A stretch of 64,000 bases of DNA from Rahnella laticis (GTDB lineage: Bacteria; Pseudomonadota; Gammaproteobacteria; Enterobacterales; Enterobacteriaceae): assembly GCF_015644585.1 (NCBI RefSeq), contig NZ_JADOBI010000015.1, positions 37,751 through 101,750 on the forward strand, written 5' to 3'. The translations under genes were made by a program, and so were the position numbers. Below the pieces are notes generated by a model that saw only the letters and a list, made by a program, of their open reading frames with translations, was not told where the DNA came from and searched no databases. Positions 40,635-53,300 of the stretch are shown here, piece by piece (positions within the stretch are counted from its first letter, which is position 1; each line of letters starts with the position of its first letter).

Positions 40635-40660
40635 AAAAAAACTCCCCGGATGGGGAGTTT
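40635..40660 (-). terminator. Hairpin terminator or attenuator between glpK and glpX
   Basis: On the minus strand AACTCCCC-ATCC-GGGGAGTT is followed by a T-run. It would end many glpFK transcripts before glpX. Confidence 0.8.
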
Positions 40661-40691
40661 CATAAAAGGTGTTGGCGTAAAACTGACGGGC

Positions 40692-42260
<1,569 letters not shown>

Positions 42261-43109
42261 TCAGGCCTTGCGCTGTTTGGTTGGCTGTGACGCTTTGTCA
42301 GCCGCTGTTTCGTTAATCTGGTGTGGCAGATGACGACTAATCAATGCTTTATAGCCGACCGCACCCAGACACGCACCCAGCAGTGGGCCAAAAATCGGTA
42401 CCAGGAAGTAAGGGATATCGCGGGCGCCGGTGAAGGCCACTTTGCCCCAGCCTGCGAAGTAGGCGAACAGTTTCGGTCCGAAATCACGCGCCGGGTTCAG
42501 TGCGAATCCGGTCAGTGGCCCCATGGATGCACCGATAACTGCAATCAGAATACCGATCAGCAGCGGAGCCAGCGGGCCACGTGGCAGGCCATTGCCATCA
42601 TCGGTCAGGCCGAGGATCAGCGACATCAGAACGGCGGTGATCACGGTTTCAACCAGGAACGCCTGCAATACGCTGATGTGCGGGTTTGGATACGTCGAGA
42701 AGATACCGGCAAGGCTCAGACTGTCTACGCTGCCGCGTACCATATTGTGAGTTTGCTCGAAATCGTAAAACAGATTGTAGTAAAGGCCGTAAACCAGCGC
42801 GGCTGCACAGAAGGCGCCTGCGACCTGCGCGATGATGTAAGGCAGAACTTTGCGTCCTTCAAAGTTTGCAAACAAACATAGCGCGACGGTGACAGCCGGA
42901 TTCAGGTGTGCGCCTGAGATCGCCGCAGTCAGGTAAATGGCCATGGCCACACCGAAACCCCAGACGATACTGATTTCCCACTGGCCAAAGGATGCTCCGG
43001 CAAGCTTCAATGCAGCAACACAGCCTGCACCGAAGAAAATGATAAGCCCGGTACCCAGAAACTCAGCGATGCACTGACCTTTTAATGTGGAACTCATGGT
43101 TTGGCTCAT
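42261..43109 (-). CDS. glpF: Glycerol uptake facilitator (aquaglyceroporin)
   Basis: Inner-membrane channel for glycerol. The 282-residue protein has six membrane helices and two NPA half-helices: GAHLNPAVTVAL and GFALNPARDFGPK, the second with the arginine and Asp spacing of glycerol-conducting members. An AGGA site lies 7 bases from the ATG. It is the first gene of glpFKX, preceded by GlpR half-sites. Confidence 0.97.
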   Translation of the reverse strand: MSQTMSSTLKGQCIAEFLGTGLIIFFGAGCVAALKLAGASFGQWEISIVWGFGVAMAIYLTAAISGAHLNPAVTVALCLFANFEGRKVLPYIIAQVAGAFCAAALVYGLYYNLFYDFEQTHNMVRGSVDSLSLAGIFSTYPNPHISVLQAFLVETVITAVLMSLILGLTDDGNGLPRGPLAPLLIGILIAVIGASMGPLTGFALNPARDFGPKLFAYFAGWGKVAFTGARDIPYFLVPIFGPLLGACLGAVGYKALISRHLPHQINETAADKASQPTKQRKA

Positions 43110-43220
43110 AGTTTGATCCTGCTAAGGATGATGTTAATGATTGGTTATAGTTTTTCTGTTATGTCGTACGTGAACGTAATCGGATTTTGACGTTCATCAT
43201 TAAATGAGAACGTAATGTGA

Positions 43221-43250
43221 ATTTATCGTTAACGAGCATAAACGAGAAAT
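43221..43250 (-). promoter_or_regulatory. GlpR operator array upstream of glpF
   Basis: Read on the minus strand, 43240-43231 matches the GlpR half-site WATKYTCGWW at 10 of 10 positions and 43250-43241 at 9 of 10; 43221-43230, read on the plus strand, completes a palindrome with the first at 8 of 10. A further perfect half-site (AACGAACATA) lies at 43366-43375. The consensus is recalled from E. coli. Confidence 0.65.
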
Positions 43251-43502
43251 AGCGAAATCAAATTTTGTGTGTCGTGTCATAAAAATGAGCGATTTCGCGT
43301 ATTCTCAGGCTATCGCGCGCGGCAAAAAGGCCACGATTTAACAATTTTCGCGCCGCGTTGGGCGAAACGAACATAACAACAGGCCGGATAAGGTTATTCG
43401 GTATTAACGGGGATTTCTGGTGAGTGACGCTGCTTTTTAAGCATTTCCTGATACCCGGCGCTGTAAAATTGCAACAGACTGCGTGCAGGAAGGGGTTCTT
43501 GC

Positions 43503-43531
43503 TAGACAGGGCAAAGCTGGCTACATACAAT
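43503..43531 (+). promoter_or_regulatory. Sigma-70 promoter for zapB
   Basis: TAGACA (43503-43508) and TACAAT (43526-43531) are 17 bases apart, each one base from consensus. Transcription would start near 43538, leaving a leader of about 160 bases. Confidence 0.55.
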
Positions 43532-43698
43532 CACCCGGTAAGACACCCGCTGGTTTTACAAGACTTTGGCGCAATTCAGACCCGGATTTGGTTTGAATTC
43601 GTTATCAAAATCGACGGAGTGCAGGAATTCTTGAGCCGTGTCCGGATGATGCGGCAGAACATAAGATGTGCGCCTTGCGAACATAAGGGGACCGAAAA

Positions 43699-43938
43699 AT
43701 GTCATTTGAAGTATTTGAGAAATTAGAAGCTAAAGTTCAGCAAGCGATCGATACCATTACTCTTTTGCAGATGGAAATCGAAGAACTGAAAGAACAAAAC
43801 AATACCCTGTCTCAGGAAGTTCAGCAGGCGAGTGGTAATCATGAGTCGCTGGTGCGTGAAAATGCACAGCTGAAAGAAGAACAGCACGTGTGGCAGGATC
43901 GTCTGCGTGCATTGCTGGGAAAAATGGAAGAAGTCTGA
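43699..43938 (+). CDS. zapB: Cell division protein ZapB
   Basis: A 79-residue all-coiled-coil protein that layers on the inside of the Z ring and links it, through ZapA and MatP, to the chromosome terminus. The whole sequence is heptad-rich ([20 protein letters not shown] onward, then ELKEQNNTL repeats). An AAGGGG ribosome site is present. It lies between glpF and rraA as in E. coli. Confidence 0.96.
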   Translation: MSFEVFEKLEAKVQQAIDTITLLQMEIEELKEQNNTLSQEVQQASGNHESLVRENAQLKEEQHVWQDRLRALLGKMEEV

Positions 43939-43956
43939 TGACTTCGGCCTGAAAAT

Positions 43957-43984
43957 AAAAAAGGACGCCACGGCGTCCTTTTTT
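43957..43984. terminator. Bidirectional terminator between zapB and rraA
   Basis: AAGGACGCC and GGCGTCCTT form a 9-bp inverted repeat with A-run before and T-run after. Confidence 0.88.
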
Positions 43985-44002
43985 GTTGCTGAAAGCGCAA
44001 GG

Positions 44003-44494
<492 letters not shown>

Positions 44495-44569
44495 TCATCT
44501 GGTTGCTGCATGAGTGTTCAGTATATCCCTTTCGGGCGGATGTTGGCAAAATCATCAATTGTTAAATGT

Positions 44570-44603
44570 GAAAAGCGGCCCGATAAACGCACATCAGGCC
44601 ACT
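44570..44603 (-). terminator. Terminator of menA
   Basis: On the minus strand AGTGGCCTGAT pairs with ATCGGGCCGCT (two G-U pairs) and TTTT follows. Confidence 0.7.
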
Positions 44604-44608
44604 TTTAT

Positions 44609-45535
44609 TCAATTGAGTAACAGACCCACCGCAAACAACACGTTAGTCAGTAACGCCGTTTTCACCATATGTTCGAGCAGCGGACGCACTTCCAAAGATG
44701 TTTTGGACTTTCTCACGCGGATGACGTGAGTCACCAGCATCGGTACGGCCAGAATAAATAACCAGCCGGTCCAGTGGTGCAAATACACGGCGGAAAAAAT
44801 GGCCAGGCACAGCGTGGCGGCGGCCAAAATAAACGTGTGATAATTGCGGGCATTCTCCGGCCCGAGGCGAACCGCCAGCGTGTTTTTGCCGTTGGCGCGA
44901 TCGGTTTCGATATCGCGCAAATTGTTGATATTCAGCACCGCCGTCGAGAGCAATCCCGTTGCGGTGGCCGGCAGCATCACAATCCAGTCAAAATATCCCG
45001 CCTGCAAATAGAATGTCCCGGCGACGCTGATCCATCCAAAGAAAATCAAAACGGAAATATCACCCAGCCCCATATAACCGTAAGGGCGTGTGCCGACGGT
45101 ATATGTGATGGCCGCGCCAATCGAGAGAAGGCCGAGGATCACAAAGCCCACGACATCGCTCGGTTTGTGGCAGGCGACAGCGATAAGCGCAATACCGCAC
45201 ACGAGCGTCAGGGCGATGGTCAGGATAATCGCGCGCTTCATCTGCGCGGCGGTAATCATCCCTTTTTGCATCCCGCGCAACGGCCCGACGCGATCCGGCG
45301 TATCACTGCCTTTTTCGGCATCGCCATAATCATTGGCCAGATTAGACAGGATTTGCAGACAACCCGCCGTCAGCAACGCCAGCAGCGCGATGAGCGGATG
45401 GAAAACGCCTTGCAGGCTGGCAATCGCCGAACCCATGACAATTGAGGCAAAAGCCAGAGGCAGCGTTTTAGGACGCAGGCTTTCAAGCCATGCGCGGGCA
45501 GGCGTGGTCGGGGTGCAGGGAGTCATTGTGCTCAT
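44609..45535 (-). CDS. menA: 1,4-dihydroxy-2-naphthoate octaprenyltransferase
   Basis: Membrane prenyltransferase that attaches the octaprenyl chain to dihydroxynaphthoate in menaquinone synthesis. The 308-residue UbiA-family protein has about eight to nine membrane segments and the two aspartate-rich motifs NDYGDAEKGSDTPDR (metal-diphosphate) and NNLRDIETDRANGK. The start ATG at 45535 is used; another ATG lies three codons in. It follows hslU, separated by a strong terminator. Confidence 0.96.
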   Translation of the reverse strand: MSTMTPCTPTTPARAWLESLRPKTLPLAFASIVMGSAIASLQGVFHPLIALLALLTAGCLQILSNLANDYGDAEKGSDTPDRVGPLRGMQKGMITAAQMKRAIILTIALTLVCGIALIAVACHKPSDVVGFVILGLLSIGAAITYTVGTRPYGYMGLGDISVLIFFGWISVAGTFYLQAGYFDWIVMLPATATGLLSTAVLNINNLRDIETDRANGKNTLAVRLGPENARNYHTFILAAATLCLAIFSAVYLHHWTGWLFILAVPMLVTHVIRVRKSKTSLEVRPLLEHMVKTALLTNVLFAVGLLLN

Positions 45536-45573
45536 AGGTGATTTCGCTCAGGTGAACAGTCAGTCCGAAATCT

Positions 45574-45605
45574 AAAAAAAATCAGGGAGGCAAACGCCTC
45601 CCTGA
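45574..45605 (-). terminator. Terminator of hslVU
   Basis: TCAGGGAGGC-GTTT-GCCTCCCTGA on the minus strand is followed by eight T, a strong intrinsic terminator. Confidence 0.92.
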
Positions 45606-45632
45606 AGATCACTTTCGGAACGTATGAGCAAA

Positions 45633-46964
45633 TTATAAGATAAAACGGCTCAGATCTTCATCAGCTACCAGCTGATCAAGGTGGCTTCTAACATAATCTG
45701 CATCAATGTTTATGGAGATACCGTTGCTTTCGCTGGCGTCGTAGGAAATATCTTCCATCAGGCGCTCCAGAACCGTGTGCAGACGACGTGCGCCAATGTT
45801 CTCGGTGGTTTCGTTCACCTGCCATGCCGCTTCCGCGATACGACGGATGCCGTCAGCCGTGAAATCAATGGTCACACCTTCGGTCGCCATCAATGCTTTG
45901 TACTGATGAGTCAGGGATGCACTTGGCTCAGTCAGAATACGTTCGAAGTCTTCAGTCGACAGCGCCTGTAGCTCAACGCGAATTGGCAGACGACCCTGCA
46001 ATTCCGGGATCAGGTCTGACGGGCTGGCCGTCTGGAACGCGCCGGAAGCGATAAACAGAATGTGGTCCGTTTTCACCATGCCGTGCTTAGTGGAAACGGT
46101 ACAACCTTCCACCAGTGGCAGGAGATCGCGCTGAACGCCTTCGCGTGACACATCCGGGCCTGAACTCTGGCCGCGTTTACAGATTTTGTCGATCTCATCG
46201 ATGAACACGATGCCGTGCTGTTCAACGGCTTCAATCGCCTGTTCTTTCAGCTCTTCCGGGTTCACCAGTTTCGCCGCTTCTTCTTCAACCAGCAGCTTGT
46301 AAGCTTCTTTGATTTTCAGTTTGCGCGGTTTCTGCTTCTGTCCGGCCATGTTCTGGAACATGGATTGCAGCTGGTTGGTCATCTCTTCCATGCCCGGAGG
46401 GGACATGATTTCAACACCAACTGGCGCAGCCGCCAGATTGATTTCGATTTCTTTGTCGTCGAGCTGGCCTTCACGCAATTTCTTGCGGAAGTTCTGGCGC
46501 GCGGCAGAAGGCTCATGCGCTTCGTCAGCCTGGCCCCAGTTATTTTTCGCCGGCGGGATAAGCACATCGAGGATACGTTCTTCGGCCATTTCTTCGGCGC
46601 GAAAGCGGTTCTTATCGATGGATTGCAGACGGACCATTTTCACGGCGGCATCGGTCAGATCACGGATAATTGAATCCACTTCTTTCCCGACGTAGCCCAC
46701 TTCGGTGAACTTGGTTGCTTCGACTTTGATGAACGGCGCGTTAGCCAGTTTAGCCAGACGACGGGCGATTTCGGTTTTACCGACACCGGTCGGGCCGATC
46801 ATCAGAATATTTTTTGGGGTGACTTCGTGGCGCAGCGCTTCATCAAGCTGCATACGGCGCCAGCGGTTACGCAGGGCGATCGCAACAGCGCGTTTCGCTT
46901 TATCCTGGCCAATGATGTAGCTGTCTAACTCGCTGACAATCTCGCGCGGGGTCATCTCAGACAT
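45633..46964 (-). CDS. hslU: HslU, ATPase subunit of the HslVU protease
   Basis: Hexameric AAA+ unfoldase that feeds substrates to HslV. At 443 residues it has Walker [10 protein letters not shown] (57-65), the pore loop GYVGKEVD, the inserted I-domain (about 110-240, charged), Walker [10 protein letters not shown] near 250, and the conserved C-terminal tail ending LSRFIL that docks into HslV. It lies 12 bases after hslV. Confidence 0.98.
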   Translation of the reverse strand: MSEMTPREIVSELDSYIIGQDKAKRAVAIALRNRWRRMQLDEALRHEVTPKNILMIGPTGVGKTEIARRLAKLANAPFIKVEATKFTEVGYVGKEVDSIIRDLTDAAVKMVRLQSIDKNRFRAEEMAEERILDVLIPPAKNNWGQADEAHEPSAARQNFRKKLREGQLDDKEIEINLAAAPVGVEIMSPPGMEEMTNQLQSMFQNMAGQKQKPRKLKIKEAYKLLVEEEAAKLVNPEELKEQAIEAVEQHGIVFIDEIDKICKRGQSSGPDVSREGVQRDLLPLVEGCTVSTKHGMVKTDHILFIASGAFQTASPSDLIPELQGRLPIRVELQALSTEDFERILTEPSASLTHQYKALMATEGVTIDFTADGIRRIAEAAWQVNETTENIGARRLHTVLERLMEDISYDASESNGISINIDADYVRSHLDQLVADEDLSRFIL

Positions 46965-46976
46965 AATTTTCGATCC

Positions 46977-47507
46977 TTACGCTTTAGAAGACAATTCTTC
47001 GATGGTGTGGAATTGGTTGGTGTAGATGCAGATATCACCCGCAATACTCAGCGATTTTTCCACGATATCACGTGCGCCAAGCTCTGAGTTTTCCAGCAAA
47101 GCACGGGCAGCGGCCTGGGCATACGGGCCACCGGAACCAATCGCGATCAGGTCGTTTTCAGGCTGGATGACGTCGCCGTTACCACTGATAATCAGCGAGG
47201 CATTTTCATCCGCCACGGCCAGCAGCGCTTCGAGACGGCGCAGCATACGGTCGGTACGCCAGTCTTTAGCCAGCTCAACGGCGGCTTTTACCAGATGACC
47301 CTGGTGCATTTCCAGTTTGCGTTCGAACAGCTCAAACAGCGTGAAGGCGTCAGCGGTACCGCCAGCAAAACCAGCGATCACTTTGTCGTTGTACAGGCGA
47401 CGTACTTTCTTGACGTTGCCCTTCATGACGGTATTTCCCAATGTGGCCTGGCCATCACCACCGATAACGACCTTGCCGTTGCGGCGTACACTTACAATTG
47501 TTGTCAC
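46977..47507 (-). CDS. hslV: HslV, peptidase subunit of the HslVU protease
   Basis: Proteasome-like threonine peptidase. I placed the start at a GTG (47507), giving the conserved [23 protein letters not shown] after the initiator, so Thr1 is exposed once the methionine is removed; the length is 176 residues, as in E. coli. A GAGGA site precedes it. The frame stays open upstream but that part is leader RNA, where a long hairpin lies. Expression should be heat-inducible through the promoter described at 47601-47627. Confidence 0.97.
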   Translation of the reverse strand: MTTIVSVRRNGKVVIGGDGQATLGNTVMKGNVKKVRRLYNDKVIAGFAGGTADAFTLFELFERKLEMHQGHLVKAAVELAKDWRTDRMLRRLEALLAVADENASLIISGNGDVIQPENDLIAIGSGGPYAQAAARALLENSELGARDIVEKSLSIAGDICIYTNQFHTIEELSSKA

Positions 47508-47537
47508 GAGCGGTTCCTCGTTGCAGACGGAAAAGAT

Positions 47538-47584
47538 CCCCGCAGGCTTGTGGGACACTTTGCGTGTCTCACAAACTTACGGGG
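47538..47584 (-). ncRNA. 5' leader stem-loop of hslVU mRNA
   Basis: CCCCG (47538-47542) pairs with CGGGG (47580-47584), and inside it TTGTG-GACAC pairs with GTGTC-CACAA with one mismatch. The structure begins about 10 bases from the predicted transcript start. A stabilising leader stem-loop is reported for E. coli hslVU, as I recall. Confidence 0.6.
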
Positions 47585-47600
47585 CATATTGAAAGTATAG

Positions 47601-47627
47601 ATTGGGGAAGGATTAAGGGTTTTCAAC
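47601..47627 (-). promoter_or_regulatory. Sigma-32 (heat-shock) promoter of hslVU
   Basis: On the minus strand GTTGAAA (47627-47621) is followed after 13 bases by CCCCAAT (47607-47601), close to the sigma-32 consensus CTTGAAA / CCCCATNT. The -35 overlaps the ftsN stop codon. Confidence 0.75.
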
Positions 47628-48576
47628 CCCCGGTTGCGAGGGGAATGCAACCGGAGATGCCTGCGCTCTTCAGGCGGGATAAGGTGCTGTCTGCACCGGA
47701 GCGATTGTTGTATGGGCCAATCACGACACGATTCCAGCCGCCGCCGGTGGTGATTCGACCTTCAAATCCTTCGAATGCCAGCTTGGCGCGCTGGGATTCC
47801 GCCTGATCGGCACCTTTGAACGAACCGCACTGCACCATAAAGCGCTGGGTTTTTTCCTGCTCTTTCGGTTTCTCTGGCGCTGCCTGTGTGATGGCGGCCG
47901 GTTGCTGTGCTTTCGGTTGTTCTTTCGGCACTTCTCTGACCGGTTCTTTCACCTGTGGCTTAGGTTTTGGCTGAACAGGCTGAGTTTGTACCTGAGCCTG
48001 CGGCGCGCGAACTGGCTGCGTTTGCGGCGTGTACGTTGGCTGCTGAACCTGACGCGGCTGTGTCTGCACCGGCTGCTGCTGGGCATAAGTCGGCTGCTGT
48101 TGCTGAACCTGGCGCTGCGTTTGTGCCGGACGCGTGGCGACCTGACTTGGGTCGTTATACGGCACTTCAGACAGCTGTGTTGGCGTCTGGCGCATATCGG
48201 CCTGCATTTGTTCGAGAAGCTGTCGTTGTTCCGGCGTCAGCTGAGTTTTGGATTCAACCTGACCGCCTGCCGTCGGTTCTGTCGGCGTGGTGACGCCCAT
48301 CTGACGGTTTTCCAGTTCCTTGATATAACGCCAGCGCTCTTCAGGCTTCGGCGGTAATCCGTTACCCGGACGAACAGCATGCGTCGGCAGTACTGCCGCT
48401 TCTTCATGTTTATTGTGCGCAATAAAATAGAGGCCACCGACAAACACCACCAGTACCGCAACGGCTAAAACCACCATGGTTTTGGAGATCGTTGGGGAAC
48501 TGCGTTTTTTACTCCGGCTGGTACTTTTCCGCCGCGCTCCTGAGCGCCCACGGCTTACATAGTCTCTTTGTGCCAC
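47623..48576 (-). CDS. ftsN: Cell division protein FtsN
   Basis: Late divisome protein that triggers septal peptidoglycan synthesis through FtsA and FtsQLB. A basic cytosolic tail (residues 1-33), one membrane helix (about 34-53), a periplasmic stretch with glutamine- and proline-rich low complexity (about 105-200), and a C-terminal SPOR domain (RFMVQCGSF...) make up its 317 residues. Two cysteines (VQCGSF, SGCIPL) fit the known SPOR disulfide. The glutamine-rich linker is the least conserved part. Confidence 0.96.
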   Translation of the reverse strand: MAQRDYVSRGRSGARRKSTSRSKKRSSPTISKTMVVLAVAVLVVFVGGLYFIAHNKHEEAAVLPTHAVRPGNGLPPKPEERWRYIKELENRQMGVTTPTEPTAGGQVESKTQLTPEQRQLLEQMQADMRQTPTQLSEVPYNDPSQVATRPAQTQRQVQQQQPTYAQQQPVQTQPRQVQQPTYTPQTQPVRAPQAQVQTQPVQPKPKPQVKEPVREVPKEQPKAQQPAAITQAAPEKPKEQEKTQRFMVQCGSFKGADQAESQRAKLAFEGFEGRITTGGGWNRVVIGPYNNRSGADSTLSRLKSAGISGCIPLATGG

Positions 48577-48656
48577 TATCGTTTCGCTGTGTCGTGATGA
48601 ATGAAGAAGTGCGTCATGTTACTTAACCCTGCATATATAACAAATCAAAAACTGAC

Positions 48657-49685
48657 TCACGCTTTCGGGGCTGCCGTGCTTTCGCGGACGACCAGCTCAC
48701 TATCAAGCAGAAGCGAACCGTTTTGTACCGGATTTCCCTGTAACTGCTCAAGTAATAATAACATAGCCTGACGGCCAAGCTGGAATCTTGGCTGCGCGAC
48801 GGTGGTCAGCGGAGGATCGGTAAACTGGCTGGCTTTGATGTCATCGAAGCCGACAACCGATAAATCCTGCGGAATACGCAAACCCATTTTCTTCGCCTGG
48901 AACATCGCACCGATCGCCATAATGTCGTTATGGCAGAAGATGGCCGTTGGCGGAGAAGGCAGCGCCATCAGTTCGCTGACCGCCCGCGCGCCGGATTCGT
49001 AGGTAAAATCGCCCTGAGCGGTTAATGCATTTTCGACGCTGATCCCGTTGCGGCGCAGCGCCTGCACATAACCTTGCGAGCGATACTGGCACAGTGGCAT
49101 GTGTTTCGGCCCTTCGATACAGGCAATACGCTGGTGGCCCAGATTGAGCAGATAATGCACCGCTTCAAACGCGGCAGTCAGGTTATCGATATGAACCGTC
49201 GGCAGTTCCAGTTCGGGCGCAAATTCATTGGCCATCACCATCGGTGGCAGGTTGCGTTGTTCTTCTTTACTGGCATCGAAAGGTAAATCGGAACCGAGCA
49301 GCAACATGCCATCAATCTGTTTGGTGATGATCAGATTGATAAAGGTTTTTTCCTGCTGGTTTTGCTGAGCGCAGTCGCCAATCAGCACCAGATAACCGCT
49401 TTCGGCGGCAGTGTGTTCGATCCCTTTGATCAGATCGGCGAAAAACGGATCGCAGATGTCCGGGACGATCACCAGAATGGTTCGCGATTCGTTGCGCTTC
49501 AGGTTTCGGGACAAAGCATGAGGAGAATACCCTACGGCCATCACCGCCTGATCGACCTTCTGACGGGTAGAGGCGGAAACTTTCTCCGGGTTCATTAACG
49601 CGCGGGATACCGTTGCTGTTGAAACGCCTGCCTGTTCTGCCACATCTTTCATTGTCGCGGCGGGTAATTCTTTCTTGTGATCCAA
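48657..49685 (-). CDS. cytR: Nucleoside catabolism repressor CytR (LacI family)
   Basis: Represses deo, udp, cdd, nup and related genes together with CRP; cytidine is the inducer. The N-terminal LacI-type helix-turn-helix (MKDVAEQAGVSTATVSRALMNP) is followed by a ribose-binding-protein-like core. I infer a TTG start at 49685: AAGGAG lies 7 bases upstream and the 342-residue product matches the E. coli length of 341. The ATG at 49733 would add 16 residues and has no ribosome site. A CRP site lies upstream. Confidence 0.94.
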   Translation of the reverse strand: MDHKKELPAATMKDVAEQAGVSTATVSRALMNPEKVSASTRQKVDQAVMAVGYSPHALSRNLKRNESRTILVIVPDICDPFFADLIKGIEHTAAESGYLVLIGDCAQQNQQEKTFINLIITKQIDGMLLLGSDLPFDASKEEQRNLPPMVMANEFAPELELPTVHIDNLTAAFEAVHYLLNLGHQRIACIEGPKHMPLCQYRSQGYVQALRRNGISVENALTAQGDFTYESGARAVSELMALPSPPTAIFCHNDIMAIGAMFQAKKMGLRIPQDLSVVGFDDIKASQFTDPPLTTVAQPRFQLGRQAMLLLLEQLQGNPVQNGSLLLDSELVVRESTAAPKA

Positions 49686-49754
49686 CGCATCTCTCCTTGC
49701 AACAGCATCAAACTGACACAACAACATCCACATTCCTCACCTGGCTACCCATGC

Positions 49755-49770
49755 TGTGTAGCTCATCACA
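49755..49770. promoter_or_regulatory. CRP site upstream of cytR
   Basis: TGTGT-AGCTCA-TCACA matches the CRP consensus TGTGA-N6-TCACA at 9 of 10 defined bases, about 70-85 bases before the inferred cytR start. Its right half is shared with the inverted repeat at 49766-49787. Confidence 0.6.
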
Positions 49771-49787
49771 TTCTAAACAGAATGTGA
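49766..49787. repeat. Perfect 9-bp inverted repeat overlapping the CRP site
   Basis: TCACATTCT and AGAATGTGA flank AAAC. It joins two outward-facing CRP-like half-sites and overlaps the better CRP site by five bases. Confidence 0.6.
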
Positions 49788-49875
49788 GTAGGATTTGTTA
49801 CCTAATTTGCATTAAAAGTGTGATGCAGATGCTTTTTTCGATCCATCACGCAGAAATCCTGACTATTTATGCGGA

Positions 49876-52083
<2,208 letters not shown>

Positions 52084-52139
52084 CTATAAAAAAATGACGA
52101 GATAGTGTACACTGTGTCCTTCGAAATGCATGAACATCA

Positions 52140-52168
52140 TTGCGCGGTTCTCAGAGATTCTGTATGAT
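52140..52168 (+). promoter_or_regulatory. Sigma-70 promoter of rpmE
   Basis: TTGCGC (52140-52145) and TATGAT (52163-52168) are 17 bases apart. The leader of about 100 bases that follows contains small hairpins such as CCAC-TACGC-GTGG; autoregulation of rpmE by L31 has been described in E. coli, as I recall. Confidence 0.55.
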
Positions 52169-52272
52169 TCGCCGCCTTTGGTGCATTTCGCACTCAAAGC
52201 CTATCATCCACTACGCGTGGTGTCTGACAGAACAGGGTTGGATAGCGACGCGGCCTTAAGAAGAGGTTTTCC

Positions 52273-52485
52273 ATGAAAAAAGGTATTCACCCTAAATATG
52301 TAGAAGTTACTGCATCTTGCTCATGCGGTAACGTAATCAAAACTCACTCAACTGTGGGTCACGATCTGAACCTGGACGTTTGTGGCGAATGCCACCCGTT
52401 CTACACTGGTAAGCAACGTGAAGTGGCTACCGGTGGCCGCGTTGACCGCTTCAACAAGCGTTTCAGCGTTCCAAGCAGCAAATAA
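52273..52485 (+). CDS. rpmE: 50S ribosomal protein L31 (bL31), zinc-binding form
   Basis: A 70-residue ribosomal protein forming an intersubunit bridge. Cys16, Cys18, Cys37 and Cys40 form the zinc-ribbon site, so this is the zinc-containing paralogue that can act as a zinc store. AAGAGG precedes the ATG. A strong terminator follows. Confidence 0.98.
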   Translation: MKKGIHPKYVEVTASCSCGNVIKTHSTVGHDLNLDVCGECHPFYTGKQREVATGGRVDRFNKRFSVPSSK

Positions 52486-52500
52486 GCTACGCTTGAGAGC

Positions 52501-52528
52501 AAAAAAAGGCGCCTTTGGCGCCTTTTTT
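52501..52528 (+). terminator. Terminator of rpmE
   Basis: AAAGGCGCC and GGCGCCTTT arms around TTT, with A-run before and T-run after. Confidence 0.88.
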
Positions 52529-52653
52529 GTTGCCTGTCGTTTCACTTCCCGCCAGACAAAACCTTCAGTGATTCAAAACGTTCTATTGATCGCCCGCTCG
52601 CCAAAAGCCCGCACAATGAATTGCACGGGGCTGTCAGAAAATCTCAGCGTTTC

Positions 52654-52971
52654 TCAATATTCCCAGGTATCAGGATCAACACCCAGTTCACGCATCAGGA
52701 TCTTCGCCGCTTCCGGGATTTCGTCACTGCGTTCTTTACGCAGGTCTTCGTCATTCGGCAAAGGCTGACCGGTGAACGCATGCAGGAAAGCTTCACACAA
52801 TAATTCACTGTTAGTCGCATGACGCAGGTTATTCACCTGACGACGGGTGCGTTCATCGGTGAGAATTTTCAGGACTTTCAGCGGAATGGATACCGTGATT
52901 TTCTTAACTTGCTCACTTTTCTTACCGTGTTCAGCGTAAGGGCTGACATATTCGCCGTTCCACTCAGCCAT
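52654..52971 (-). CDS. metJ: Methionine repressor MetJ
   Basis: Ribbon-helix-helix repressor that, with S-adenosylmethionine as co-repressor, binds tandem AGACGTCT Met boxes. The start [20 protein letters not shown] gives 105 residues as in E. coli; the open frame extends 7 codons upstream without conservation. The DNA-contacting strand is KKITVSIPL and the helix that follows is [15 protein letters not shown]. It diverges from metB, and the shared gap holds a four-box operator that likely controls both. Confidence 0.97.
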   Translation of the reverse strand: MAEWNGEYVSPYAEHGKKSEQVKKITVSIPLKVLKILTDERTRRQVNNLRHATNSELLCEAFLHAFTGQPLPNDEDLRKERSDEIPEAAKILMRELGVDPDTWEY

Positions 52972-53300
52972 GGGACACCTTAAATTTATCAAAAAATAAA
53001 ATACTGAAAACCGCGTGATTATGCCCGATTTTCACTGTTCTCACTAAATAAATGTCGTCATTTTACAGGGATATCTCACGATTTGCCCTGCGGCATTGTT
53101 CATTTTGTCACCTTGCGCTTAACTGCTTCACGCAACGGATCTGCCGGACATCTTCATTAACGTCATAATTTTAGCGGGTATTGCTCTGTTGCTCAATCTA
53201 TACGCAAAGAAGTTTAGATGTCCAGATGTATTGACGTCTATAATTCCGGGCGTTACTCTTTACACCCTCATCCTCCGCATTTCGTCAGGAAGAAACGACT
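52972..53300. promoter_or_regulatory. Divergent metJ-metB control region
   Basis: The 329-base gap has its regulatory signals near metB: the Met-box array and a TATAAT -10 at 53239-53244 adjoining it. The half next to metJ is AT-rich with no clear further motif. No small gene was seen. Confidence 0.6.
53208..53239. promoter_or_regulatory. Four tandem Met boxes (MetJ operator) before metB
   Basis: Consecutive octamers AGAAGTTT, AGATGTCC, AGATGTAT and TGACGTCT match the AGACGTCT consensus at 6, 6, 6 and 7 of 8 positions, in perfect 8-base register. They cover the expected -35 of the metBL promoter whose -10 starts at the last base. Confidence 0.8.

Larger units (their letters stand above)
43110..43698. 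promoter_or_regulatory. Long regulatory gap between glpF and zapB
   Basis: This 589-base gap lacks a recognisable gene. Besides the GlpR half-sites it has the motif GAACGTAAT twice (43172-43180 and 43208-43216) with an inverted near-copy between them (ACGTTCATC, 43190-43198), and a CRP half-site TGTGA at 43216-43220. The right part holds the zapB promoter. No hairpin resembling a riboswitch was seen. Confidence 0.5.

Noticed and set aside
43258..43530. 90-codon minus-strand frame in the glpF-zapB gap
   Set aside because: It covers the GlpR half-site region and zapB promoter; start and product show no conserved feature, so I treat it as chance.
43676..43685. GlpR-like half-site TGCGAACATA just before zapB
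   Set aside because: One mismatch, no partner half, and it overlaps the ribosome-site region; probably chance.
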